Notes: a model not told the origin generated them from the letters alone. DNA of 64,000 nucleotides from Isoetes taiwanensis (GCA_021234155.1 JAJEKV010000748.1:1-64000); one strand, 5' to 3'; shown: positions 26,141 through 37,695, counted from the stretch's first letter. Numbers and translations are program-made.

Positions 26141-27739
26141 TAATTAAAACTTTTATTTAGGTCAGGACAACTTTTGCTGAAAAGCATTACATTCTTCATA
26201 AGCACTTTGAAGGGATGTTGTTTTCAAATTGCTTGAAATATCCGCCTTGCCATCATGTAAATTTTTTGAAAAACAAGATTTTGCTTTGTTTTTTGGTATG
26301 CATTCTTAATTCATCTTCATGTCATTGGAGTTTTCATACTCAACGAAGTTATAATATACTTAAAAACTCTCAACATGTTGCTTTTTAAGTGAAGTTCTGA
26401 AATAAAATACACGCACATGTTAAGTCCTTCAAAAATAAATACTTTTCTTTTCTTTTGCGTTTTCTTGTGGGCTCCATCGATATTTTTTGAACCGACATTT
26501 CTCACTTTTCATGTGCATCTTCATGGCCGATTCATTAGAATTTCTTCCGAGAGAATATTTATGCTTAATAAAAGTCCTCTATGAAGGGCCAAGTTGTAAT
26601 TACAAAAAGAGGTTGTCTTTGTAGGACAACTAGCCTAATGTGGGTTCTTAATAAAGGAAATGAGATCGCCCCCTATTTCCTAGCACAACGACAAAAAATC
26701 ATAGAGATAACGGCATTGAAGTTGCGTCTTTCTAGAATATTGAGGAATTATTGGCACTTCACTACTTGTTGTCCAGGTTATCTAATTGGCCTTTATATGA
26801 ACTCATAAATGCTTTTGAGTTGTATATCCATGGTATGGAATACATATTGCTTTTGCACTTTTTGTTTAACAGTATTATTTAAACAGGACCAATGTGGCAT
26901 TACTTTTTGCTTCTTTGTCGATGAAATAAGCGGGGCCACATTTGTCATCAAGTTGTTTGGGGGGTGAATCTTGCAATTATTATTTCATCTTTATTCCTAA
27001 ACAAACATTTCTTGTTGCCCATGTTTGAAACTAGGCACATGCCTTTAATTGCTATTATGGCAGGTTGGCTAAGCCCAGCGGTGAAATTTTTCTAAACTAG
27101 CTTAATTTGAAATACGCAGTATGATTTTCTACACTACCTTAATTTTAAGCTTATAAGCGATGGTATGTGTCTTTTGAGACCTATCCAATATATTTTGTCT
27201 TACAGAGCTTTATTGAAATCCACTTTATGGAATGATCACTTGAAGAAATTTTAGGGTTGTTTGTAAATGTTTATAAAATCGATTAAGAAAAATGCAATAA
27301 ACTTTCTAGATTTGGATGGAATCTTCATGTATTCTCATGAATCTTAAGAATGTTGGCTCATAAAGGCGATTGTCTACAATCTTGAGGAATTATATTGACT
27401 TCATAGAGGTTCTACATAGTACAAACACTTGCACCTTGTACGCTACTACCACACACACCACGTTTTTAGTAGATAATGTTTGATTTATTGCATGTTCGGT
27501 TTGTAAGAATGTATGAAGATTCTCCCTTAGATTTCCTTGATTGTAGTTCCTTTTGATTCAATCAAAATTACTATTTTAAAGACTTTTTAAAATTCTTGTT
27601 CTTAGCGCTACCTTCTATAGGTTGAGGTGCTTATCCGTGCTTGTTGCCGCCGTTGCGATTGGTGTAAAAGTGGGGGAATTGAGTAGCAAAGGTTTAAATT
27701 ATGCATCAATCCCTCGGTTTCTACATTTGAATTGAGCTT
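26141..27739. other. No gene recognised
   Basis: AT-rich sequence. The plus ORF at 26,581-26,808 resembles no family I recognise. Toward 27,600 the sequence grades into the TTCTAGAA-rich repeat unit. Confidence 0.35.
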
Positions 27740-28788
27740 GCAAAGTTTCAAAACTTTCTATTTTTTTAGGTGGGGTGCCTATCCATAAGCATCTAAAACT
27801 TCCTAAAACATTCTCTTTGATTGTATAGAATTTCAAAGACTTTCTACTTTTGGAAATTTTGCTTGCTCATTGAGCATCAGTATGTATAACATTCTACTTT
27901 TGCCTTTTGTATTCTTTCAAAAAACTTCCTATTTTTGGCCGGGGTGCTTATCCCACGAGCATCTAGGACATTCTAGAACTATCTAGAATAACCTTTTTTA
28001 GTTCTTGCAATTTTTAGAAAACTTTCTATTTTTTAAAGCTGGGGTGCTTATCCATGAGCATCTAGAACATTCTAGAACTATCTGAGCATCCTATTTTTGA
28101 GCTTTTTGCAAGTTCAATAAAACTTTCTATTGTTGGACTAATTTACTATTCTTGACATTAGTCAGAGGGTGCCTACCCATGAGCATCTAGAACATCCCAA
28201 AATGTTCTATTTTGGTTGTTGTAAAATATTAAAAACATTCTAATTGGTTTGCTTGCTCATGAGCATCTGAATATCTATAACATTCTACTTTGCCTTTGTG
28301 CATTCTTTTCGAAAAAACTTTCAATTTTTGACTTCTGAGATTATGTACGAGCATCTAGAACATTCTAGACTATCTACAATATCCTATTTTGAGTTCTTGC
28401 AATTTTTCAGACTATTTTTAAAAGTAGGTGTTTATCCATGAGCATCTAGAATTTCTAGAACTATCTAGAATATCCTATTTTGAATTTTGTAAAGTTTCAA
28501 TAAAACTTTCTATTTCTAGACTAATCTACTATTCTTGGCGGCTTCTATTTTAGAATGGGATACTTATCCATGCTTCTTGACAAGTCAAAACTCATTCTAA
28601 AACTTTCTAGAAGATTCTAGAACATTCTAGAATGTTCTCGAAATTTTGTCAAATATTTTATAAGATTCTAGACCATTCTAGTGTTAGAACCATCACAGAA
28701 GATTCTAAACATTCTACAATGTTCTAGAACACCCTTGAACTTTCTAGAACATTCCACAATTTTTTGGAACATCCTTAAACTTTCTAGA
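27740..28788 (+). repeat. TTCTAGAA-rich repeat unit, copy 1
   Basis: About 1 kb built from diverged blocks of the form GGGGTGCTTATCCATGAGCA, TCTAGAACATTCTAGAAC, TATCTAGAATATCCTATTTT and CTTTCTATTTTT. The blocks recur roughly every 110-130 bp. The whole unit is paralogous to 33,480-34,500 with the same block order. It breaks off at CTTTCTAGAGC, where a MITE fragment begins, while its continuation resumes at 30,152. No ORF is present. Confidence 0.85.
28593..28642. promoter_or_regulatory. Heat-shock-element-like array (10 alternating pentamers)
   Basis: Ten consecutive 5-bp units alternate nTTCn and nGAAn, two of them imperfect. The clean core is TTCTAGAAGATTCTAGAACA and its continuation ATTCTAGAATGTTCTCGAA. 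The established binding consensus of heat-shock factor is at least three alternating nGAAn units. There is no gene directly downstream, so a regulatory role is inference; it may simply be a palindromic satellite. Confidence 0.35.
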
Positions 28789-29079
28789 GCATATTCACCC
28801 CTTATTCCTTAATCTACACGGTACATAAAGTTCCTCGTTTGTGGGGTATACAAGTACAAAATTTGCTATCTTTGTATAACAAGATTATAAAAAATACTAT
28901 AAGATTTTAAGCGGAATACTATATGATGTTGATTTTATGCGTGCAAAAATACAATTATGAGGGCTCTCGCTGCCCTCGTCGTCCCATGTGAATGCACCCA
29001 AACCAAAAGGGGGTTTAGGGGGATTTTAATTTAAAATGTTGGACCCAATGGTTGTGTTAATTAATGTCAATGGTAGTTA
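28789..29079 (+). mobile_element. Long-TIR MITE, copy lacking the left arm
   Basis: It starts GCATATTCACCCCTTATTCC, continues through TTCCTCGTTTGTGGGGTATAC and GGGCTCTCGCTGCCCT, and ends with the intact right terminus AATGTCAATGGTAGTTA. Degenerate extra copies of the terminal motif (GTTAATGTCAATGGTTGTTA) follow to about 29,130. Confidence 0.75.
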
Positions 29080-29825
29080 TATGTTGGTTGTTAATGTCAA
29101 TGGTTGTTATGTGTTGGTTGTTATGTGTTGGGGGATTTAATTTTTATATGTTGGATGTTAATGGTTTGTGTTGCAAAAGAATTTTTTCGTTCCCAGATTG
29201 TGACAAAATTTTTAGAATTCAAGCGAGAAAAAACTAGAATTCATTTGAGGCTTTCATCACGCGTAGCTTTTGAATTTCATCACAATAAAACAAATAGAAC
29301 ATAAGTAAAGTTACCATAAAGATAGAGTGGATTGATCATTATTACGAAAGTCATAAAGTTTTGCAGCACCCATACACAAACATATTTCAATTTGGAATTT
29401 AACGGCTGACCTTTGGCCTCCATGGATTCTTGTGGTGAGAAACCAAAGTGGGAAACTTTTACGCTTGTTAGCGAGAAGGATCTAGAAAGCTTGGAATTTG
29501 CTTAATAAGCGCCTCAAAATCTAAAAATGCATGGTAATTATTTGCAACCTTCATTGAATGAGCCATAAAACAATATCCAATAAGCGCAATCTGTATTAAT
29601 CAAGCGGTAGGATGTGAAAGCCTACCAAACCCACGCTCGAAAAATTGCTGTTGTTTTAGCATAGATAGTCGCAAACATATCCATATCATACACTATCAAA
29701 AGATCTCGGAGAGAGCTTTCCAAACAATAAAAATCATCTCAAAGCGAGCTACGGATCAAAAGTTATGATAAGAAATGTGTTGCGGGGGAAATTGTACTCG
29801 TCGCCCTTCAAAGCGCTTCATGTGC
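29080..29825. other. No gene recognised
   Basis: AT-rich filler between repeats. It belongs to the 1.36 kb block that splits copy 1 of the TTCTAGAA-rich unit. Confidence 0.35.
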
Positions 29826-30000
29826 CCATTATGCACCACGCCCAAAAAGGGCTTTTGTTGTGAGCCATTGGTTATTGACCATTATACCCACCACGCACAA
29901 AAGAGGGCTTTTGTTGTGAGCCATTGGTTGTTGACCATTATGCACCGGCCTTAAAGAAAAAAAGGGCTTTTGTTGTGAGCCATTGGTTGTTGACCATTGG
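29826..30000 (+). repeat. Three tandem units of about 60 bp
   Basis: Three consecutive units share GGGCTTTTGTTGTGAGCCAT and TGGTTGTTGACCATTAT, each preceded by a short variable A-rich stretch with CACGCCC, CACGCAC or GGCCTTA. There is no coding potential. Confidence 0.85.
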
Positions 30001-30024
30001 AAAAAAATAAGCTAAAATCAATGG

Positions 30025-30152
30025 CTCGAGAAATGGTTTACTCTAGATATACGCATTAGTACATCCATTTGAATACATCACGAAATCATAAGAAAACCTT
30101 AGTGAAAAGCGTACAAAAACACAAAGAAAACCCCCTGTTATTATGCTACATA
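30025..30152 (+). repeat. Dispersed repeat R2
   Basis: This runs from ACTCTAGATAT to CCCCCTGTTATTATGCTACATATT. It shares ATCACGAAATCATAAGAAAACC and AAAAGCGTACAAAAACAC with the copies at 33,232 and, in reverse, 20,788. Confidence 0.6.
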
Positions 30153-30540
30153 TTCTAGCCAAGAACTAGAATGCCCATACTCATGTGGATAGCCTCTTTA
30201 TATCTTTGGTAAGGAGGCTCTTTTTTGCATCTATGCATGTGGGATATTTGTGCATACCCTAAATTCTAGAAACGGTCTTGAACATTCTAGAAACATTTGG
30301 GTTTGAGATACCCTTAAGTATATATGAAACATCAATTTTTTAAATGCTTGGTCTAGTGGTTAAACTGCGCATCAATTCTTTCACGAGTCAAGAACTCAAT
30401 ATGTTGCAGAGACTCAATATGTTGGTTAGGTCTTCCATTATTCTTGCGATCTATCACAAAGGTCTTAGATTGTCAGCTTTCCCCGGACAATCCTATGGGT
30501 TGGACAAATTGTAAAATATATCGGTAGATCTTTGTTGGAT
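30153..30540 (+). repeat. Continuation of the TTCTAGAA-rich unit, copy 1
   Basis: Matches 34,488-34,859 closely: CCAAGAACTAGAATGCCCAT, GGAGGCTCTTTTTTGCATCT, ATTTTTTAAATGCTTG and GACAAATTGTAAAATAT. Copy 2 shows this joined to the array with only about 15 bp between, so 28,789-30,152 is an insertion in copy 1. Confidence 0.8.
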
Positions 30541-30542
30541 AG

Positions 30543-30819
30543 GCATATTCCCTTATTCCTTAATCTACACACGTACACAAAGTTCCTCGTTTGTGGGGTA
30601 TGGATGTACAAAATTTGCTATCTTGTATAACAAGATTTGCAAAATACACTAAGATTTTTAGGCAATATACTATATGGTGCTGATTTAAATGCGTGCAAAA
30701 CATAATTATAGGGGCTCTCATTGCCCTCACGTCACCCAGGTGTGAATATGCACCCCAAACCAAAAGGGGTTTGAAGGGATTTAATATTAGAGTGTTGAAT
30801 GTAATGGTTTGTGTGTCAA
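30543..30819 (+). mobile_element. Long-TIR MITE, copy lacking the left arm
   Basis: Starts GCATATTCCCTTATTCCTT at the same internal point as the copy at 28,789. It carries TTTGTGGGGTATGGATGTAC and GGGCTCTCATTGCCCT, and ends in a degraded right arm near TAATGGTTTGTGTG. Confidence 0.7.
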
Positions 30820-33231
30820 CCCAAAATTTTTGGGCCCCTTAGGGCCCTAAGAATGATGAGCAGTAGAAAATATTTTTTAGTTATATTATATGTCATATTT
30901 GTTGTTGTATTAAAACATATTTGGTTTGGAATTGTAATGATGTCGATATGTTTTAAATAAGCATTTCTATGATACAATGTATAATAAACAAGTAGATCAA
31001 AATTGAAAGTCATTGTGGGGTGACATTAGAATACAAAAAACCATGGAATATTTAAAAGGAAACCATGGAATATTTAGAGTGCATTTGAACTTCATAGCTT
31101 GCATCGGACATGCGATTAAGCGGGTTCATGCATCGGGGCACCTTCATAGTTCAAATAATAATGGCTAACAAATAATGTCGGCTATCATGCCATTAGGACA
31201 ACTTCATAATTCAAATAATATTATGGTCTATCTACTAGAATAAATATTTAAACTAAATTTAGAAAACATACACTAATTAGCAATTTTTAATCATTTTTCT
31301 CAAGGATCTGCGAAAGAACCTCATATATGAAAGGCGTTGGTGCCTATAATGCCATCGCATTCTTTCAAACTCATTTGAGCACTTGTAATGTTTAGCCACA
31401 GATGCTTTGCCAAGAAACTTGGCACTTTCCATAGTACTATATCAAGTTTTTCGCCGGACATTCTTCCAATTTCTTCAGCTGTAAAATGGCTCCTTGTGTA
31501 AAATTCTTGTAAAGCCCATCTAGATTCTTGAGCCCACTGACTCTATAGAATGTTGTTGCATCAAAAGCAACTACGGTTTTTATGTGGCTTTGCCTCTCTG
31601 ACAATTATTAAGATCCATACACCCATGGGAAATTTGAATATGAAACACACATTCCTTCAACATCCGGACGGGGTTGACTTTGTCCTAAGCTGCTTCAAGC
31701 CCGACATTCCGGCTTTACATCAAGAATCATCGACATTCCCGGCTTTACATCAGAATCATCGCAAAGAGGCATCTCCAAATTATTAATTTCAATTTGCAAA
31801 AGACTACAATGCAACATATTGCCATTGGAAACAACATTGAAAGTAAATCAAAAAACTCACCCACAGCCAATCTACATTTCAACAACGCGGTTATTGTAAT
31901 TTGTTGCGTGATGGCAGCTTTATTTGACTCGTCAAACTCTTTGCTATCACAAATGTACCACGTTTTGGAAGACAAACATTCACGCACGATGGGTTAAAAT
32001 CAATCGACAATGCTACTCTATGGTTAGCTGGCGTAATCATTGATATTCTACAAAAGCCATGGTACTTAAAACCTAATTTGTGGTACACGATCCATTCCAC
32101 TACTAGACCTAAGGTCAATGTTGAAGGATACACAAGCGTGCTATATGAACATAATTGAGTTAGGGCCCAAAAGCGGTGTGTTTGGGTATAGAGCATACTG
32201 CTTTGCCAATTAAAGAAGCGAGCTGCTGCAGAACTGGCGAACTGGCATTTGGAAGCTTGAATTTATCCCCCACGATTCGCATCCACACCACAAGCAGGGA
32301 AGATCACGGGATTTGCCTTCACAATTTTAGTCTTTTTTTGTGGCCCGGTTCAAATTTTGAATCTTGTGTTAGCATTATTCCTGCTTGATAATGATGCCAA
32401 ATGAATTATAAAGGAAGAGGGCAGCACTTTTACCTTTGATTGCCACGATGTAGGCTGATTCTTTCTATTTGATAATGCATTTCACGAGTTGGATGAGTCA
32501 AAAGATATACAAAAGCGGCATTTACGCTCCTAAAATTCATCAACTACAGGCATAGTGGGGTTAGGTGGAGGTGCCTTTGAAATATCTGAGGAAAGCGGAA
32601 GAGGAATGCCTCACGATTTCACCATTTTTCAAGTTGAGTATTTGCGGGAGTCTTTTCTTTGCCATGCTATACCTCTGGTTAAGCCAAGTTCATAGCCCCA
32701 AAGCTACCCTCGGGTTATCACGAGAGATAAGTATCTGTATCTTGGTGGTATAAATACCTAAACCTTAGAAACAACTCTAATGGCTCGGAGACACAAACAC
32801 AATAAAATCACACTCAGAATCCGTATTGACTACATCCCGGATATGGCGGCTTCGGAGAACAGGTTTAGGGAAAGCGGGGAATTTGGTAAAAAGAATAAAT
32901 TAGGCAAAAGATAATCGATGGGAGCATCTCTCTTCAAAAGACGCGCATGCATCATGGTCTGCGTGATGTAACTGCGCCATCGACACCTTTGCAGCTTTTA
33001 CCTTTGACTACTAATCCTAGCCATCGAGGAGGAAGCCATAAGCGAGGAAAAGCTGCCCGGAAATGGTCCTCGTCCCTTCCCTCGGACCCTAAATTTAGAA
33101 CCCTAAAAAGTTTAGATGCCTCGTTGTTTGCATGGCCTTTCATAAAATTATATTAATTAAGGTTTTTTAAGGAACAAAATATGCGGACAAAACCATTGCA
33201 AAATCATAGATAAAATGTCATTTCAAATATG
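30820..33231. other. No gene recognised
   Basis: Several overlapping short ORFs occur on both strands (for example 31,745-32,196 minus and 32,565-32,753 plus), but no motif is convincing. GACATTCCGGCTTTACATCA is repeated with small changes near 31,702 and 31,733. Confidence 0.35.
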
Positions 33232-33355
33232 AGAATCCGATTATTGCACTCTAGATATCTTTTGATTAGTATGTCTCGTCTATCGCCCATGAAATCATAT
33301 AAAAACCATGCCAAAAAGCGTATAAAATCACGAGAAAAAACCCTGTTATAATGCT
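33232..33355 (+). repeat. Dispersed repeat R2
   Basis: Contains GCACTCTAGATATC, CATGAAATCATATAAAAACC and AAAAAGCGTATAAAATCACG, ending CCCTGTTATAATGCTACATA. It is directly followed by the 33,361 direct repeat. Confidence 0.6.
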
Positions 33356-33360
33356 ACATA

Positions 33361-33459
33361 TTAATCTCTAGTTATTGCCGATTAAGTTTTGTAGCATTAG
33401 CCATAATAATTAAACCATTGGACTTCCCATGCTCCACGGGGTTTAGCCATGCTAATTCT
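33361..33459 (+). repeat. Left member of a ~90-bp direct repeat pair
   Basis: TTGTAGCATTAGCCAT, AAACCATTGGACTTCCCATG and GTTTAGCCATGCTAATT recur at about 36,690-36,779. The pair brackets copy 2 of the TTCTAGAA-rich unit. Confidence 0.65.
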
Positions 33460-33479
33460 TTATTATGCATAATTAGCAT

Positions 33480-34859
33480 CTTGAACTTTCTACCCCATAA
33501 GCATCTAGAACTTCCTAAAACATTCTCTTTTGATTGTTATAAATTTCAAAGACTTTTCTACTTTTTTGGACTAAGGCGCTGCTTGCTCATGTGAGCATCA
33601 GTATATAGAACATTCTACTTTTGCCTTTTGCATTCTTTCAAAAAACTTCTTTTTTGTAGGAGTTGCTTATCCACGACCATCTAGGACATTCTAGAACTAT
33701 CTATAATATCCTATTTTTAGTTCTTGCAATTTTAGAAACTTTCTATTTTTTCTGGGGTGCTTATCCATATGAGCATCTAGAACATTCTAAACTATCTGAG
33801 AACATCCTATTTTTGAGATTTTGCAAGTTCAATCAAACTTTCTATTTTAGACTAATTTACTATTCTTGACATTAGGCGGTGCCTACCTATGAGCATCTAC
33901 AACATCGGGGAATGTTCTATTTTTGGTTGTTTGTAAAATATTAAAACCTTTCTAAAGCTTAACTTTGCTTTCATGAGCATCTGAATATCTAAAGAACATT
34001 CTATTTTGCCTTTGTGCATTCTTTTAAAAAACTTTCAATTTTTGGTAGGGAGGTGCTTATGTCACGAGCATCTAGAATATTCTAGAACTATCTACAATAT
34101 CCTATTTTTGAATTCTTGCAATTTTTTAGAAATCTATTTTCAAACTAGGGTGCTTATCCATGAGCATCTAGAACATTCTAGAACTATCTAGAACATCCTA
34201 TTTTGAATTTTTGCAAGTTTCAATAAAACTTTCTATTTTTAGGCTAATCTACTATTCTTGGCAACTTCTATTTTAAAATGGAATACTTATCCATGTTTGT
34301 TGATAAAAGCTCATTCTAGAACATTCTAGAATGTTCTCGAAATTTGTCAAACATTTTATAAGATTCTAGAACATTCTAAAATGTTAGAGAACCATCTAGA
34401 AAGATTCTCAAACATCTACAATGTTCTAGAGCGAGAACATTCCACAATTTTTGGAACATCCTTGAACTTTCTAGAGCGTTTTTAGAACTTTCTAGCCAAG
34501 AACTAGAATGCCCATACTCATGTGGATAGCCTCGGTAAAGGAGGCTCTTTTTTGCATCTATGCATGTGGGATATTTGTGCATGCCCTAAATTCTAGAACA
34601 GTCTTGAACATTCTAGAAACATTTCGGTTTGAGATATTCTTAACTATATATGAAACATCAATTTTTTAAATGCTTGATCTAGTAGTTAAAATGCGCATCA
34701 ATTCTTTCACGAGTCAGAAACTCAATATGTTGGTTAGGTTTTCCATTGTACCTGCAGTCTATCACAAAGGTCTTAGACAATCCTAAAGATTATCCTAGAC
34801 AATCAGCTTTAATCAGCTCTCCTAGACAATCCTATGGGTTGGGCAAATTGTAAAATATG
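33480..34859 (+). repeat. TTCTAGAA-rich repeat unit, copy 2 (with continuation)
   Basis: Paralogous to 27,740-28,788 plus 30,153-30,540, with the same order of GAGCATCTAGAACATTC blocks and the same distal segment (CCAAGAACTAGAATGCCCAT onward). Here the two parts are contiguous across about 34,488. It ends at the left target-site copy AAATTGTAAAATATG of a retroposed insertion. Confidence 0.85.
34312..34341. promoter_or_regulatory. Heat-shock-element-like array (6 perfect alternating pentamers)
   Basis: Six uninterrupted nTTCn/nGAAn units: TTCTAGAACATTCTAGAATG followed by TTCTCGAA. It is shorter by about 20 bp than the equivalent array in copy 1 (28,593-28,642). Confidence 0.35.
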
Positions 34860-36628
34860 GATGCGCCGATGTCGCTAGGGTTTGCGCCTTTAGGCTACAA
34901 GCACTTATACCGAAAAATCGAGCCCAATGAGAGTTTGATCTATAGGTGAAGCGTGACCCGCTTACGTTTTGCGTGAAGCCCATAGCAGATCATGAGGTTT
35001 TCCTTTACCATCCGCGGATTCCGTCCGCCTTGTGAGGGGAGTTGGTTGAAGTATGGCGCCATTTCAATCTTCTCTTCTCTAAACAGCGGTACGCGATTTT
35101 GGTAAGATTTGCGCTTTGTGTTCTTTTGCCATGAGAGCTTTTAAACTTTAAGCGATGAAATAGGCTAACAAGCGGAGTGCTTCAAAGATTACGATGGGTT
35201 ACGGTGGTGCGATGGAGTTCTTGAATTCGATCTGGATCTCATCCTCTGGCCCGGGCTAAGACATATAAAGCGATAGTAGGCTTGGTTTTCAGATTTGAGT
35301 ATGCCATAATCGCTTTGGTTTGAGAATCTGTTGTGATTTTGAGACCGCTCACTGGAAGTAATGCTGCCTCCTTGTAATTTGCCTTAAGCCTGGCGGATGA
35401 TATGGCATGGGTATCATATCTTCACATGTACTTGCCTGGTATTGTTTGTGTGCTAGAACACTAAGTGCATTTCCTTTGTGCATTTGAAATGTTGGGAGAG
35501 ATAGTGTGGATGGCCCATCCTTTTCTCGGTGCACATTGAAATGTATATTAATTTGTCAGCCTATGGATTTTCCCCCTTCTATCCCGGCTAGAGGATGACT
35601 TGGTGATCCGTACATGGCAGAGTTGGTAAAAGCAAGATATCTGGGGACGGGGAGACACGTGTCTCTTGTAATCGCAACACATATATTGTTTAAATGTTTG
35701 CCTTCAAATCTTTCGGGGTGTGCTTGGGAGGCTGATTCTATTAAACGGATATTTTGTTCTTGCAACTCCTATTTATCATGGCGGGGCTGCCATGAGTGCG
35801 TGGGGCTGTGATCTTCTTGGTAGCTTCTACCGGAAAATCTCCATTGGAATTGCGATTGGCTTTCTCGTAGTATTCAAAGCTGGTGAATATATGTTACTGC
35901 GCCTTGCGGCTCTACGGAAAAGAGTAGCCTAGTTTATAGTACCCTTATTGGCAAGGAGGAAGAGGTTGAGGCATTCACATGGTGGATGTAGCGGGTTGCT
36001 CTAGTTGTGGAGGAGCTTTTGTTGAATTGCCTATAGTACCTTGCTAGTGGGAAGATAGGCGCTAATCTTGGCTAATACTGGGTTCTACTTACCTTAAAAT
36101 CTTTGCGGGTTGGGCTTCTTGGTAGTGGGGCGTAGTTGGAAGAGCAAGTAAACCCCAAATGCATCGCTAGTAGGAGAAGAAGTGGGATCTTGGGCATTCT
36201 CCATACAACCAAGAGCGACTTTGCCTATCTTATTCCTCTAGGTATTCCTCAGGTGTGCTCTTCAAGATCTTGAGGAATAATGATTGCACTCTACATAAGT
36301 GCTATTACCTTCCCATAGTACCTACAATAGTTGGGAAGAAGACCCACGCCCTCTAATCTTTGGAAGAACTAAAAGGCTGAGGAGCACATCATTTTTTGAG
36401 GGGCCGAAGAAGAGGTTGAGAACCTTGACCATAGTACATGGGCGTGATCTTAGGTAGCTTTTTGAGTTTGATGGGCGGTTCATCTTTTGTTACAATTTTT
36501 TCTATCACGGTGACCAAGAGCTTTGTATACTTCCTATCACGGCCTATTGTGGAGCCCACAAAAGGTCGTGTACCTTGTTTTAATATTAATCAAAAAATTG
36601 TGCCCTCAAAAAAAAAAAAAAAAAAAAA
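34860..36628 (+). mobile_element. Poly(A)-tailed retroposed insertion of unknown source
   Basis: A 1.77 kb segment ends in about 21 A residues (36,608-36,628). It is bracketed by the 15-bp direct repeat AAATTGTAAAATATG at 34,845-34,859 and 36,626-36,640; the three leading A's of the right copy overlap the tail. The paralogous uninterrupted site at about 30,507-30,525 reads CAAATTGTAAAATATATCGG, confirming an insertion. Its 5' end (TCGCTAGGGTTTGCGCC) looks like an mRNA leader, but no long ORF remains. The phrase ATAGTACC or ATAGTAC recurs several times between 35,935 and 36,440. It could be a processed copy of a host transcript or a non-autonomous LINE; LINE-type reverse transcription is inferred from the tail and target-site duplication. 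Confidence 0.75.
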
Positions 36629-36640
36629 TTGTAAAATATG

Positions 36641-36779
36641 CGGTAGATGCTCAAGCGGCTATTAGGATGTCATACTATAAATTCATAATATAAGTTATTG
36701 CGGCCCAAGTTTGTGTAGCATTAACCATCGATTAAAACCATTGGACTTCCCATGCTCACAAGTTTAGCCATGCTAATTG
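36641..36779 (+). repeat. End of TTCTAGAA-unit copy 2 and right ~90-bp direct repeat
   Basis: Continues from CGGTAGATGC, the sequence that follows the target site in copy 1, into TTTGTGTAGCATTAACCATC and AAACCATTGGACTTCCCATG. The latter repeats 33,361-33,459. Confidence 0.6.
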
Positions 36780-37008
36780 AATTGTGCTTCTTCTCATAGT
36801 GTGTATGATGGAAAGGCAATGTAAGTATCGGTTAGAATAACAAAACAGAGATGAAAGAATGAGGGCAACCAATGAGGTTTCTGAACTCCACGAAATTATT
36901 AAGCTCCGGGGCATGGAAGATCATTTTCAGAACCATGCCAAGGAGCTTTGTGTGGTAGAATATGGTTAGCTTTTCAGATTTCATGTTTTTGAGGGACGAC
37001 AAAAAAAT

Positions 37009-37610
37009 TTATATTATAAAGAAAATGAAGTACATCATAGAAGGACTAGATGAGGTGGAGATAGTCTCCCCAAATCCTATCCTTCTCCTCATCTGGTAAT
37101 GTAGCAACTTGAAATTGATTGTACAACCTGGACTTAACCTCCTGGACTTAACCTCACGAAGCAATGAGTGAGCAGTACAGAACTTTCCTCTAAAAAGATG
37201 ACCCGATTTCTTCTCTTCAGATGACCCAACAAATGTAGCCCTACAGATATTAAAAGGCAAGCTTCTTCAGGCGTAGGCCAATTTAAAATAAACCCAACAG
37301 CAAGTGCTGACTGTTAGAGCGATGGCAAAAACAAGTACGCGTCCATTCCCAAATACACTGAATGTCAGGACAAAGGTATAGAAGCAATGCTCAATGGTTT
37401 CTGGGGCAGACTTACAAAACTTGGCATAAAGGCCTCACGATTGGTTTGAAAGAGTGCATCCCAGCGTTGAAGAGCTGGGTATTCAAGAGCGAAGGAAATC
37501 TGCCAAAGAAGAACCGACTGCTTTAGAGGGATGCCTTTACACCAAAACAGAACTCCATACCCTTGAAGAATTCCATACCTTTGAAAAGTGAGCCCTTCCA
37601 CTCCTAAGAT
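37009..37610 (-). mobile_element. LINE 3' fragment (post-RT zinc-binding region)
   Basis: The minus strand around 37,600-37,365 gives GIPLKQSVLLWQISFALEYP followed by CKSAPETIEHCFYTF after a frameshift. This matches the zf-RVT region found after reverse transcriptase in plant LINEs, whose pattern is C-x-ETIEH-x-F-x(2)-C with the last cysteine degenerate here. The remaining minus ORF to 37,009 would be the C-terminal tail. No RT domain is retained. Confidence 0.6.
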
Positions 37611-37695
37611 ACCAATGTGGAGGGCGGTTGAGGTCTGATTACATCAGGTATGCATTACTTTTGGACAAATCGTTAGTTTGGGGCATGTGTGCTTT

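Noticed and set aside
27740-34500. CRISPR-like array
   Set aside because: Units are irregular, diverged and palindromic, there are no regular spacers, and the sequence is eukaryotic.
33361-36779. LTR retrotransposon defined by the ~90-bp direct repeats
   Set aside because: The repeats lack TG...CA ends, primer site and polypurine tract, and the interior is non-coding repeat.
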